DNA of 32,119 bases from Sphingobacteriales bacterium (GTDB taxonomy: Bacteria; Bacteroidota; Bacteroidia; Sphingobacteriales; Sphingobacteriaceae), in NCBI GenBank assembly GCA_004294495.1, contig REAS01000154.1:1-32119 (forward strand). Direction: 5' to 3'. Positions 6,987 to 14,802 of this stretch are shown here, piece after piece. The notes beneath the pieces are model-generated. The model saw nothing but the letters and a program-made list of their open reading frames with translations, was not told the DNA's origin and did no database searches. Numbering within the stretch: the first letter of the stretch is position 1; each line of letters begins with the position of its first letter. The translations under genes and the position numbers were made by a program.

Positions 6987-7850
6987 TTAACTAAAATTAA
7001 CCTCAAAAACAGTACCATTAGGTAAATTATTTTTAACTTTTATGGTAGCTTGGTGGTGGTCTAAAACCTGTTTTACAATAAATAATCCTAAGCCAGTACC
7101 TTTTGTTTTTCGGGTATCTTCGTTACCAACTCTATAAAATTTATCGAAAATTTTAGGCTTTTCTTCATCGCTAATACCTATACCTAAATCGGCTACGGTA
7201 AAAATTGTTTTGCCTAAATTATTGCGCTTTAAGCTTACATGTATAGGCATACAGCTTTCCGAATATTTAACTGCGTTTTCTATTAAATTGGTTATAACCG
7301 ATGAAAGGGCAAAATCATCGCCTTTAATTGAAATATTGGGTTCAATATCAGTCATTAAAGCCTCTGCATCGCATACATGTATTTGCAAGCGAGCCACTAT
7401 TTTATCTACCAAATTCGATAAATTAAAAGGCTCTTTTGGGAAACTATACGATTTGTTTTCTATACGTGTGGCCAGCAACATATTTTCTACCAAATCGGCC
7501 AGGCGTTCAATATCTAATAAAGACTTACTAATAAAATTTTGCTGTTGTGCTTTATCTAAATCTCGTTTTAATATAGTTTGCAGGTACAGTTTTATTGATG
7601 CCAAAGGCGATTTTAACTCGTGGGTAACACTTAATAAAAAGTTTTTTTGTTGTGCGTTTATCTTTTTTTCTTTATTGATGGCTCGGTGTAATTTATAAGC
7701 ACCAAATGCCATTAAAGATACAAACACAAAACCTTCGCCAAACACCATTCCTCTACGCATAGGTTCTAGCCTAACCATTATGCTGGCCCACCAAAGCAAT
7801 TGCGCTATTACGTAAAAAACTAAAATGTAAAATATGGTTAGCGGTTTCAT
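6987..7850 (-). CDS. Membrane sensor histidine kinase
   Basis: A 287-residue sensor kinase with two N-terminal membrane helices (about residues 6-26 and 38-54) and almost no periplasmic domain, so it probably senses a membrane or internal signal or needs a partner. The H box SVTHELKSPLASIKL puts the phosphorylated histidine at His78. The ATPase domain has the N box NLIENAVKYS, the G1 box ADLGIGIS, an F box around KIFDKFYR and the G2 box KGTGLGLFIVKQ. All catalytic motifs are intact. It is the first gene of the minus-strand operon whose last gene is the OmpR-type regulator. Its start lies 310 bases from the divergent surE gene. Confidence 0.93.
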   Translation of the reverse strand: MKPLTIFYILVFYVIAQLLWWASIMVRLEPMRRGMVFGEGFVFVSLMAFGAYKLHRAINKEKKINAQQKNFLLSVTHELKSPLASIKLYLQTILKRDLDKAQQQNFISKSLLDIERLADLVENMLLATRIENKSYSFPKEPFNLSNLVDKIVARLQIHVCDAEALMTDIEPNISIKGDDFALSSVITNLIENAVKYSESCMPIHVSLKRNNLGKTIFTVADLGIGISDEEKPKIFDKFYRVGNEDTRKTKGTGLGLFIVKQVLDHHQATIKVKNNLPNGTVFEVNFS

Positions 7851-8117
7851 TCTTTCATTGATTTTTTTAAAAATAGCAACATTATAATTTTATTGCAACA
7901 TAAAAAATTACCAAACCTAAATATAAAGTTATTTTTAAATAACCTTTAACTGGCTTTTAACTAAAACATTATAATTAAACAATTAAGTTTTTAATACAGT
8001 TAATTATTGTTATAAATTACAATACTAATACATTTTTCTAACCAATATTTATCGAAATAATAATTAAAATAAATTAGAGTCGTTTTTATTTATTAAAATT
8101 TACCATTATGATTTTTG

Positions 8118-8125
8118 TATTTTTG
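8118..8125 (+). promoter_or_regulatory. Likely -7 promoter element of surE operon
   Basis: TATTTTTG matches the Bacteroidota TAnnTTTG -7 consensus and lies 38 bases upstream of the surE ATG. A clear TTTG at the -33 position is missing, so this is a partial match. The rest of the 310-base divergent gap (7851-8160) is AT-rich, and I see no gene or strong hairpin in it. Confidence 0.45.
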
Positions 8126-8163
8126 CACCACAAAAGCATCCCAAAATAAAATTAAAACAATTG

Positions 8164-8940
8164 ATGAAAAACAATAAACCTACCATTTTAGTGGTAAACG
8201 ATGATGGTATTACCGCACCAGGTATAAAAGCTTTAATTGAGGTAATGCAAGAAATTGGTAACGTAACGGTGGTAGCACCCGATAGTCCGCAATCGGGAAT
8301 GGGCCACGCAATTACCATTGGCAAGCCACTACGATTAGATAAAGTGCACCTTTACGAAGGCGTTGATATGTACAAAAGTAGCGGCACCCCGGTTGATTGC
8401 GTAAAGTTGGCAGTAAATAAAATTTTTAAGGGTAAAAAACCCGATTTATGTGTTTCGGGTATCAACCATGGCTTAAATAATTCTATTAATGTAATTTATT
8501 CGGGCACCATGTCGGCAGCGGTAGAAGGTTGTATAGAAAGCATTCCATCGGTAGGTTTTAGTATGGACGATTATACTTGGGATGCCGATTTTGAAGCATG
8601 CAAGCCATTTATTAAAGCTATTTGCTTGCAAATTTTACAAAATAGTTTGCCGGCTGGCGTTTTGTTAAATGTAAATTTCCCCAACAATACACAACCAATA
8701 AAAGGTATTAAAATTTGCCGACAAGCAAATGCCAAATGGGCCGAGGAATTTGACGAACGTCAAGACCCATACAAACGTAATTATTACTGGTTAACTGGCG
8801 TTTTTCAGCTTAACGATAAAGGCGAAGACAGTGATGTTTGGGCGTTAAACAACCACTACGCATCGGTAGTGCCAGTACAATTTGATATGACGGCGCACCA
8901 CGCCATTAACACTTTAAACCAATGGGAATTTAATGTTTAA
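8164..8940 (+). CDS. surE: 5'/3'-nucleotidase SurE
   Basis: A 258-residue phosphatase of the SurE family, which removes 5' and 3' phosphates from nucleoside monophosphates and is linked to stationary-phase survival. The metal-binding NDDG motif is at residues 12-15 (TILVVNDDGITAPGIKAL), followed by APDSPQSGMGHAIT with the active-site serine region. The asparagine-bearing SGINHGLNNSINVIYSGT segment is also present, and all are intact. A TTG lies directly before the ATG at 8164; the ATG is chosen because it fits the usual N terminus. The gene overlaps the next reading frame by 8 bases and heads a surE / small membrane protein / lpxB operon. Confidence 0.96.
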   Translation: MKNNKPTILVVNDDGITAPGIKALIEVMQEIGNVTVVAPDSPQSGMGHAITIGKPLRLDKVHLYEGVDMYKSSGTPVDCVKLAVNKIFKGKKPDLCVSGINHGLNNSINVIYSGTMSAAVEGCIESIPSVGFSMDDYTWDADFEACKPFIKAICLQILQNSLPAGVLLNVNFPNNTQPIKGIKICRQANAKWAEEFDERQDPYKRNYYWLTGVFQLNDKGEDSDVWALNNHYASVVPVQFDMTAHHAINTLNQWEFNV

Positions 8941-9196
8941 GAAAGATAGCGTTTGGCTAGGCCTAGGTTTAGGTTTGGTAACACCCGGTTTGGGTTTTTT
9001 AATTGTGGAGTTATTGAAAAGAAACATAACTTACTTAGGCAAAGCCGATTTACTGTATATAGGCTGTGTAGCTTTAAATTTATTATTACTAAAATTGGCC
9101 TACAAAAAGGAAATGGAAGCAACTGCCCGTGGCATAATATCGGCCACTTTTGTTTGTGCTTTGTTATTCTTTTACTATAAAGTAAACCAAGGGTGA
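8933..9196 (+). CDS. Small membrane protein between surE and lpxB
   Basis: An 87-residue protein with three predicted membrane helices (about residues 8-25, 37-55 and 65-83). The first is glycine-rich (WLGLGLGLVTPGLGFLIVE). There is no catalytic motif and no assigned function. It begins inside the last codons of surE (8-base overlap) and ends in a 4-base overlap with lpxB, so all three proteins should be translated from one message. Similar small proteins stand in this position in other Bacteroidota as far as I recall, and may be labelled as SurE only because of the neighbour. A role in the envelope or in lipid A synthesis is possible but not shown. Confidence 0.75.
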   Translation: MFKKDSVWLGLGLGLVTPGLGFLIVELLKRNITYLGKADLLYIGCVALNLLLLKLAYKKEMEATARGIISATFVCALLFFYYKVNQG

Positions 9197-10305
9197 AATA
9201 TTACTTGGTTTCCGGGGAAGCATCGGGCGATTTACATGGCGCAAACCTAATTAAAACCTTAAAAACGGTTGATAATAATGCCGATTTTAGGTTTTTTGGT
9301 GGCGATTTAATGCAAGCCGAAGGCGGTACATTGGTTAAGCATTATGCCGATATGGCATTTATGGGTTTTTTAGAAGTGGCTTTAAATCTTAAAACCATTT
9401 TAAAAAACATTAGCTTTTGCAAAGCCGATATTTTGGCCTACCAGCCCGATGTTTTAATTCTAATTGATTTCCCGGGCTTTAACCTAAAAATTGCCTCGTT
9501 TGCAAAAAAGCAGGGAATAAAAGTTTGCTACTACATATCGCCAAAAGTGTGGGCTTGGAACCAAAAACGGGTTTTAAAAATTAAACGCGATGTTGATAAA
9601 ATGTTTTGCATTTTACCCTTCGAAGTAGATTTTTATAGGAAATGGGGAATGCAAGTAGAATATGTAGGAAACCCGCTTTTAGATTCCATTGAGAACTTTA
9701 CCCAAAACCCAAACTTTAAAACCGATAATAACCTCGGTAATAAAAAAATAATTGCCCTTTTACCTGGCAGTCGTAAGCAAGAAATAGCGTATATTTTGCC
9801 CGTAATGCTATCGGCAGTAGATAGTTTTACAGATTACCAATTTGTAATTGCAGGTGCACCATCATTTAGTCCTGATTTTTATTTGCCCTACACGGCAGGC
9901 AAAAATATACCCATAATTTTTAACCAAACTTACAATTTATTGCAAAATGCCCATGCTGCAATTGTAACATCGGGTACTGCAACTTTAGAAACCGCATTGC
10001 TTAATATACCCCAAGTGGTGCTGTATAAAGGCAGTAAAATTTCTATTGCTATAGCCCGTTTACTGGTTGATATTAAGTTTATAAGCCTAGTAAATTTAAT
10101 TATGGATAAAGGTATTGTTAAAGAGCTTTTACAAGAAGATTGTACTACCGAAATGCTCAAAACTCAACTCAATTTTATTTTAGCTGGCGAAAAAAGAACC
10201 AAAATGCTTTTAGATTATAAAGATTTAGCGAATGTGATGGGCAAAGCCGGAGCATCGGAAAAAGTGGCTAAATTGGTGTATGGTTGGTTGCAAACTGCGG
10301 TTTAG
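9193..10305 (+). CDS. lpxB: Lipid-A-disaccharide synthase
   Basis: A 370-residue peripheral inner-membrane glycosyltransferase (family GT19) that joins UDP-2,3-diacylglucosamine and lipid X to form the lipid A disaccharide. The N terminus YYLVSGEASGDLHGANLIK is diagnostic. Further family signatures are LIDFPGFNLKIASFAKK, YYISPKVWAWNQKRVLKIK, VEYVGNPLLDSI, LLPGSRKQEI and the sugar-nucleotide-binding VTSGTATLETALLNIPQVVLYK. Length is normal. Translation starts at a GTG (9193-9195) that shares GTGA with the stop codon of the preceding small gene. This start places the SGEASGD motif at residues 6-12, as in homologues. Confidence 0.96.
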   Translation: MKYYLVSGEASGDLHGANLIKTLKTVDNNADFRFFGGDLMQAEGGTLVKHYADMAFMGFLEVALNLKTILKNISFCKADILAYQPDVLILIDFPGFNLKIASFAKKQGIKVCYYISPKVWAWNQKRVLKIKRDVDKMFCILPFEVDFYRKWGMQVEYVGNPLLDSIENFTQNPNFKTDNNLGNKKIIALLPGSRKQEIAYILPVMLSAVDSFTDYQFVIAGAPSFSPDFYLPYTAGKNIPIIFNQTYNLLQNAHAAIVTSGTATLETALLNIPQVVLYKGSKISIAIARLLVDIKFISLVNLIMDKGIVKELLQEDCTTEMLKTQLNFILAGEKRTKMLLDYKDLANVMGKAGASEKVAKLVYGWLQTAV

Positions 10306-10639
10306 ATTTTTGGTGGGATGGTTTGAGTAAGCACTAATAGTTGTGTTTATGTAGTAGTTCTATGGTATTTATTTCTAATTTAATATCCTTTTTTTGCAAA
10401 ATTTAAAAACAAGTAAATTTGTTATTGTTTAATCGACGACTAAATTTTATTTAACAAACCGTAGTCCCCAACATCGCAACCCACGTTTCAGACTAAGGAC
10501 AGGGGGGGGGTGTTGTGTTACTATACTCCATAAAATTCTCCCTTTGATTTAAAAGTGCAAAATTTAAAAAATATAATTTAATTACTATTTATAACGTATA
10601 GATTGTTACTTCAAAATATGTCTTTACTTTTACACCAAC
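10306..10639. other. Gene-free gap with a poly-G run
   Basis: This 334-base gap between lpxB and the acetyltransferase gene holds no reading frame that resembles a protein. It contains a run of nine G residues at 10502-10510, striking in such AT-rich DNA, next to a relatively GC-rich stretch (about 10460-10515). No clear hairpin or tRNA is visible. Confidence 0.6.
10603..10632 (+). promoter_or_regulatory. Possible promoter of the GNAT-crtZ-murB operon
   Basis: TTG at 10603-10605 is followed after 19 bases by TACTTTTA at 10625-10632, a 7-of-8 match to the length and pattern of TAnnTTTG. The implied start of transcription is close to the ATG at 10640, so the leader would be very short. This is a weak to moderate match. 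Confidence 0.35.
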
Positions 10640-11239
10640 ATGCAACCAAACATACCTTTTTCGCAAACCGTAATATTAGAAAACAACGTTGCATTGTTAC
10701 GCCCTATACAAGAAAGTGATTTTCCTCATCTAATAGATTTTGCTTTATTAGAACCCGAAATCTGGGAATTCTCTTTGGTATCAGCCAGTGGCAAGCAAGG
10801 TTTATCAGATTATATTTACGAAGCCATAAAAGCCCAACAAAACCAAACCCAATACACTTTTATAGTTTTTGATAAACGAACAAATACTTATGCCGGCTGT
10901 ACTCGTTTTTACAACATACAACCAACTAATAAAGCACTAAGTTTAGGCTACACTTGGTATGGCAAACAACATCAAGGTACGGGTTTAAACAAAAATTGCA
11001 AATATTTACTACTTAGTTATGTCTTTGAAAACTTGGGTTTTGAGCGGGTAGAATTTAGAGCAGATAAAAACAACAAAAAAAGCATAGCAGCTATGCAAAG
11101 CATTGGCTGCACTATAGAGGGTGTTTTACGTAGCGATTGCTATAAAACCAATGGCACCCCAAGAGATAGCATTGTTCTAAGCATTTTAAAAACCGAATGG
11201 CTAGCTACACTCAAACAACAACTAGCAAATAAATTGTAA
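10640..11239 (+). CDS. GNAT-family N-acetyltransferase
   Basis: A 199-residue acetyltransferase of the RimJ/RimL subgroup. It opens with LLRPIQESDFPHLIDFAL, has a central strand pair (YTFIVFDKRTNTYAGCTRFYNI), the acetyl-CoA-binding region around GYTWYGKQHQGTGLNKNCK, where Q/G-rich residues replace the textbook QxxGxG/A loop, and the RimJ/RimL-type ending VEFRADKNNKKSIAAMQSIGCTIEGVLR. These enzymes transfer acetyl groups from acetyl-CoA to N termini or small amines; the substrate here is not predictable. It is the first gene of a tightly packed set with crtZ (4-base gap) and murB. Nothing looks truncated. Confidence 0.88.
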   Translation: MQPNIPFSQTVILENNVALLRPIQESDFPHLIDFALLEPEIWEFSLVSASGKQGLSDYIYEAIKAQQNQTQYTFIVFDKRTNTYAGCTRFYNIQPTNKALSLGYTWYGKQHQGTGLNKNCKYLLLSYVFENLGFERVEFRADKNNKKSIAAMQSIGCTIEGVLRSDCYKTNGTPRDSIVLSILKTEWLATLKQQLANKL

Positions 11240-11243
11240 AACT

Positions 11244-11696
11244 ATGTGGCAAGCTGCACTAAACATTTGCATTATTTTACTAACCATTGCTGCAATGGAA
11301 GCAGTGTCATGGTGTATTCATAAATACCTTTTCCATGGTCCATTGTGGTTTATACATAAAACCCACCACCAACCACATAAGGGTTATTTAGAGCTTAATG
11401 ATATTTTTAGTTTTGGTTTTGCAATTTTAGCTATGGCTTTAATGTGGCAAGGCCACCAAAATTTAAGCTTAAGCTTTTGGGTAGGTACGGGTATTACGGT
11501 GTACGGCATTATTTATTTTGTTTTTCACGATTGTTTTATACATAACCGCGTAAAAGCCTTTAAAAGTAATAATGTTTATTTATGGGCCATAAAACGGGCT
11601 CACAAAATCCACCATAAATCTTTACAAAAAAAGCCCGCAAGTTTTTTTGGATTGTTGTGGGTTAACAAAAACCAATTAGTTTTGCAAAAAAAATAA
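11244..11696 (+). CDS. crtZ: Beta-carotene hydroxylase (CrtZ type)
   Basis: A 150-residue integral membrane non-heme di-iron oxygenase that hydroxylates beta-ionone rings, turning beta-carotene into zeaxanthin. The four histidine clusters of the family are all present: HKYLFH (His26, His31), HKTHH (His38, His41, His42), HDCFIH (His95, His100) and HKIHH (His120, His123, His124). The LELNDIFSFGFA stretch and HGPLWFIHKTHH match CrtZ better than the longer sterol-desaturase relatives. Membrane helices lie around residues 5-24, 54-68 and 76-94. No other carotenoid gene (crtB, crtI, crtY) is in this window, so the pathway must be completed elsewhere. Confidence 0.9.
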   Translation: MWQAALNICIILLTIAAMEAVSWCIHKYLFHGPLWFIHKTHHQPHKGYLELNDIFSFGFAILAMALMWQGHQNLSLSFWVGTGITVYGIIYFVFHDCFIHNRVKAFKSNNVYLWAIKRAHKIHHKSLQKKPASFFGLLWVNKNQLVLQKK

Positions 11697-11697
11697 A

Positions 11698-12714
11698 ATG
11701 CTAGAAATACAACATAACGTATCGCTAAAAAATTTTAACAGTTTTGGCATCCAAGCTTTTGCAAAATATTTTGTAGAAATTAATACCGAAGAACAACTCA
11801 GCCAATTATTTAACAACTCCCAAATAGTTAAAAACCCCATATTAATTTTAGGTGGTGGCAGTAACTTGCTGTTTACTCAAAATTTTGATGGTGTGGTAAT
11901 TAAAATAAACATAAAAGGTATTAAGCATATAGTTGATAACCAAAATGTACTTGTAACTGCGGGTGCTGGCGAAGTTTGGAACGATTTAGTACTTTATGCG
12001 GTAAACAACAATTTTGCCGGCCTAGAAAACCTATCCTTAATACCTGGCTCGGTTGGTGCATCGCCCATACAAAACATTGGCGCCTACGGGGTCGAGCTTA
12101 AAGATGTTTTTGAAAGTTGCACCGCTTTTGAAATTGAAACACACAAAATTAAAACTTTTTTAAAAGCTGATTGTGCTTTTGCTTATCGCGAAAGCATATT
12201 TAAACAAGCCTTAAAAGGTAAATATATTATTACCAGCGTAACGTTCAATTTAAAGCTTAAAGCCAATTTAAACACACAATATGGCGCTATATCGCAAGAG
12301 CTACACAATCAAAATATACAAAATCCAACCATAAAAAACATTTCGGATGTCGTATCTCAAATACGGGTTTCTAAACTTCCTAACCCAAGCACTATTGGTA
12401 ATGCTGGCTCATTTTTTAAAAACCCAATTGTAACAAAAGACCAAGCAAACCAGCTAATTAAAAACTACCCTCAAATAGTAAATTTTAGTGTAGATGACAC
12501 CCAAGTAAAACTAGCAGCAGGTTGGTTAATAGAGCAGTGTGGCTTTAAAGGTTTGGTAGTTGGCAATACGGGTACGTATAAAAATCAGGCCTTAGTTTTA
12601 GTTAACTATGGCAACGCCTCCGGACAAGAAATTTTTAATTTTTCATCCCAAATTATAGAAACTGTGCAACAAAAGTTTGGTGTTACTTTAGAGCGTGAAG
12701 TAAATATTATTTAA
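11698..12714 (+). CDS. murB: UDP-N-acetylenolpyruvoylglucosamine reductase
   Basis: A 338-residue cytosolic FAD enzyme that reduces the enolpyruvyl group to make UDP-N-acetylmuramate, an early step in peptidoglycan synthesis. The start NFNSFGIQAFAKYFVEI and the FAD-binding ILGGGSNLLFTQNFDGVVI are typical. The signatures SLIPGSVGASPIQNIGAYG, the catalytic arginine in AYRESIF, the catalytic serine in NAGSFFKNP and a glutamate near the C terminus (LEREV) are all in place. The length and YRES-type layout match the E. coli-like type I MurB. It starts one base after the crtZ stop codon, so it is co-transcribed with crtZ and the acetyltransferase. Confidence 0.97.
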   Translation: MLEIQHNVSLKNFNSFGIQAFAKYFVEINTEEQLSQLFNNSQIVKNPILILGGGSNLLFTQNFDGVVIKINIKGIKHIVDNQNVLVTAGAGEVWNDLVLYAVNNNFAGLENLSLIPGSVGASPIQNIGAYGVELKDVFESCTAFEIETHKIKTFLKADCAFAYRESIFKQALKGKYIITSVTFNLKLKANLNTQYGAISQELHNQNIQNPTIKNISDVVSQIRVSKLPNPSTIGNAGSFFKNPIVTKDQANQLIKNYPQIVNFSVDDTQVKLAAGWLIEQCGFKGLVVGNTGTYKNQALVLVNYGNASGQEIFNFSSQIIETVQQKFGVTLEREVNII

Positions 12715-12778
12715 AATTTCTCATTACAATTTAACTCCCACTTAAAAATCTTATTACCAATACGTTATGCTGTAAATT

Positions 12779-12818
12779 ATTTTTGTTTAACTTTTTTTAA
12801 AAAAAGTTAAACAAAAAT
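12779..12818. promoter_or_regulatory. 40-bp perfect palindrome upstream of sigma gene
   Basis: A perfect inverted repeat without any loop is centred between 12798 and 12799. Its arms contain TGTTTAAC (12784-12791) and GTTAAACA (12806-12813). It lies 64 bases after the murB stop and abuts the -33 element of the sigma-gene promoter. The T and A runs mean it could be a bidirectional terminator for murB. Its position and the recurrence of the octamer nearby also fit an operator. Confidence 0.6.
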
Positions 12819-12849
12819 TTGTTTAGTATTAAATTGCGTATTACATTTG
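12818..12849 (+). promoter_or_regulatory. Promoter of the ECF sigma gene
   Basis: TTTG at 12818-12821 is followed after 20 bases by TACATTTG at 12842-12849, a full match to the Bacteroidota vegetative promoter pattern. Transcription would start near 12855, leaving a leader of about 25 bases. TGTTTAA-type octamers overlap the -33 element (12820-12827), overlap the -7 element (12848-12855, TGTTTAAG) and lie just before the start codon (12870-12877, GTTAAACA). Confidence 0.7.
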
Positions 12850-12879
12850 TTTAAGTTTTACAATTAAAAGTTAAACAAA

Positions 12880-13413
12880 ATGACAAGTATAGAATTTAGC
12901 ACCCTAGTTACACGTCAAGCTCCATCTCTAAGAGTTTACGCTTTACGTTTCACTCACGATACTGATGATGCCAATGATTTGGTGCAAGATACCATGTTAA
13001 AGGCAATTACTTATTTTAACAAGTTTAAAGACGGTACAAACTTAAAGGGTTGGTTGTATACCATCATGAAAAATACTTTTATTAACAATTACCGCAGGTT
13101 TATTAAAATAAGCTCGTTTGTTACCAAAACCGACGAAATATCTTCACAACAATTATCATACAGCGCAGCACATAATCAAGGCGAAAATAAGTTTGTAATG
13201 GATGATATTAAAAATGCATTAGGTAATTTGCAAAAAGAATATTATGTGCCTTTTACCATGTATTTTGAAGGATACAAATACCACGAAATTGCCGATCATT
13301 TAGAAATACCCATTGGTACAGTAAAAACCCGAATACACGTTGCCCGTAAAATGTTAAAACAAGATTTAAAAGTTTACGATAATAGCAGTAAAAAACGTTT
13401 ACTACAAGCATAA
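12880..13413 (+). CDS. ECF-type RNA polymerase sigma factor
   Basis: A 177-residue sigma-70 family factor of the extracytoplasmic-function class. Region 2 runs over about residues 10-80 and includes the conserved DANDLVQDTMLKAI segment and GWLYTIMKNTFINNYRR. Region 4 runs over about residues 110-165 and includes YVPFTMYFEGYKYHEIADHLEIPIGTVKTRIHVARKML, a helix-turn-helix for -35 recognition. No anti-sigma gene is adjacent, so control is probably transcriptional or by a distant partner. It resembles the widely conserved Bacteroidota ECF group lacking a linked anti-sigma factor. The gene is flanked by its own promoter and a clear terminator and is therefore monocistronic. Confidence 0.93.
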   Translation: MTSIEFSTLVTRQAPSLRVYALRFTHDTDDANDLVQDTMLKAITYFNKFKDGTNLKGWLYTIMKNTFINNYRRFIKISSFVTKTDEISSQQLSYSAAHNQGENKFVMDDIKNALGNLQKEYYVPFTMYFEGYKYHEIADHLEIPIGTVKTRIHVARKMLKQDLKVYDNSSKKRLLQA

Positions 13414-13415
13414 AA

Positions 13416-13446
13416 AAAACAAAGGGAAATTAATTCCCTTTGTTTT
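13416..13446 (+). terminator. Hairpin terminator after sigma gene
   Basis: A 13-bp perfect stem (13416-13428 with 13434-13446) with a 5-base loop lies 2 bases after the sigma-gene stop codon. The stem contains the GGG/CCC core and ends in a TTTT run, as expected for intrinsic termination. Confidence 0.85.
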
Positions 13447-13669
13447 AAATAATCCTAAACCTTAAAAAAACAAAATGGTTTTATTCCCTCAAAAAAAACC
13501 AATGTTACTTTAACTTATCAAAAGCCATACCAAAAAACACGTTTCTGTTCATTTTGTTTAATAATAAAATAAAATTTTAAATAATTTTCGGTAATTACAT
13601 AAGGTTATTCAATACTTTATTAAATTAGTAAAATATTTTAAATTTTTTTACTAAAATTAAATTAATAAG

Positions 13670-14794
13670 ATGATAGTTGGCGTACCTCGAGAAATAAAAA
13701 ATAACGAAAACCGTGTAGGCTTAACCCCAGCTGGTGCACACGAATTAATTAGAAGAGGACATTCCGTAATAATTGAGACACACTCGGGTGCGGCAAGTGG
13801 TTTTAGAAACGAAGACTATGAAGAAGTAGGCGCAAAAGTTGTACTAGACGAACTAGAAATATGGGCAACAGCCAATATGATTGTGAAAGTTAAAGAACCA
13901 ATTGGCAAAGAACTTCATCTGGCAAAAAAAAATCAATTAATTTTCTGCTTTTTCCATTTTGCATCCGACTTAAAACTAACCAACGCCATGATAGATAGCG
14001 GAGCAGTTTGCTTGGCTTACGAAACAGTAGAAAAAACAGATAAATCTTTACCCATTTTAGTACCCATGAGCGAAGTTGCAGGCCGCATGGCCATACAACA
14101 AGGTGCTAGGTATTTAGAAAAACCCGTAATGGGCCGTGGTGTTTTATTGGGCGGCGTACCCGGCGTTACACCCGGTAAAGTTTTAATTATTGGTGCTGGT
14201 GTGGTAGGCGTTCAAGCCGCAAAAATGGCATCGGGTTTGGGTGCTCATGTAACCATTTTAGATACCGATTTACAACGTCTACGTTATATAAACGATGTTT
14301 TGCCCCCACACGTAGTAACCATGTTCTCAAGCGAATACAATATTAGGCGTTTGGTAGGCACACACGATTTAATTGTGGGTGCCGTATTAATTGCTGGTGC
14401 CAAAACTCCAAAAGTTATTACCCGTGATATGCTGAAACTTATGCGCCCAGGTACTGTAATAGTTGATGTATCGGTAGACCAAGGCGGCTGTATAGAAACC
14501 TGTAAACCCACAACTTTAGAAAATCCAACTTACATTGTTGATGGTATTTTGCACTATTGCGTAAGCAATATGCCTGGTGCTGTGCCTTTTACATCTACTA
14601 CCGCTTTAACAAATTGTACCCTACCGTACATATTAGAGCTAGCCGATAATGGCTGGAAAAAAACTTGTTTAAATAGCTACGAATTACTAAAAGGCTTAAA
14701 TATAATAAACGGCGAAATTGTACACCGAGGGGTAGCATCCGCTTTCGATTTACCTTTTAAAGGCGTTCATCATTTTTTAGATAACAACGAATAA
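13670..14794 (+). CDS. ald: Alanine dehydrogenase
   Basis: A 374-residue cytosolic enzyme that interconverts L-alanine and pyruvate plus ammonia with NAD. The N-terminal signature VGVPREIKNNENRVGLTPAG includes the substrate-binding Arg15. Lys75 in VKVKEP and His96 in CFFHFASD correspond to the catalytic lysine and histidine of the family. The Rossmann fold follows around GKVLIIGAGVVGVQAAKMA with an acidic residue after the second strand (ILDTD). Length is normal. The 256-base upstream gap contains a 9-bp inverted repeat (13625-13633 and 13646-13654) close to the start codon that could be a regulator site. A REP-like hairpin follows the gene. Confidence 0.96.
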   Translation: MIVGVPREIKNNENRVGLTPAGAHELIRRGHSVIIETHSGAASGFRNEDYEEVGAKVVLDELEIWATANMIVKVKEPIGKELHLAKKNQLIFCFFHFASDLKLTNAMIDSGAVCLAYETVEKTDKSLPILVPMSEVAGRMAIQQGARYLEKPVMGRGVLLGGVPGVTPGKVLIIGAGVVGVQAAKMASGLGAHVTILDTDLQRLRYINDVLPPHVVTMFSSEYNIRRLVGTHDLIVGAVLIAGAKTPKVITRDMLKLMRPGTVIVDVSVDQGGCIETCKPTTLENPTYIVDGILHYCVSNMPGAVPFTSTTALTNCTLPYILELADNGWKKTCLNSYELLKGLNIINGEIVHRGVASAFDLPFKGVHHFLDNNE

Positions 14795-14802
14795 ATATTT
14801 TT

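Noticed and set aside
11244-11696. Sterol desaturase or fatty acid hydroxylase instead of CrtZ
   Set aside because: The short length and the HGPLWFIHKTHH and LNDIF text match carotenoid hydroxylase more closely, although the families are related.
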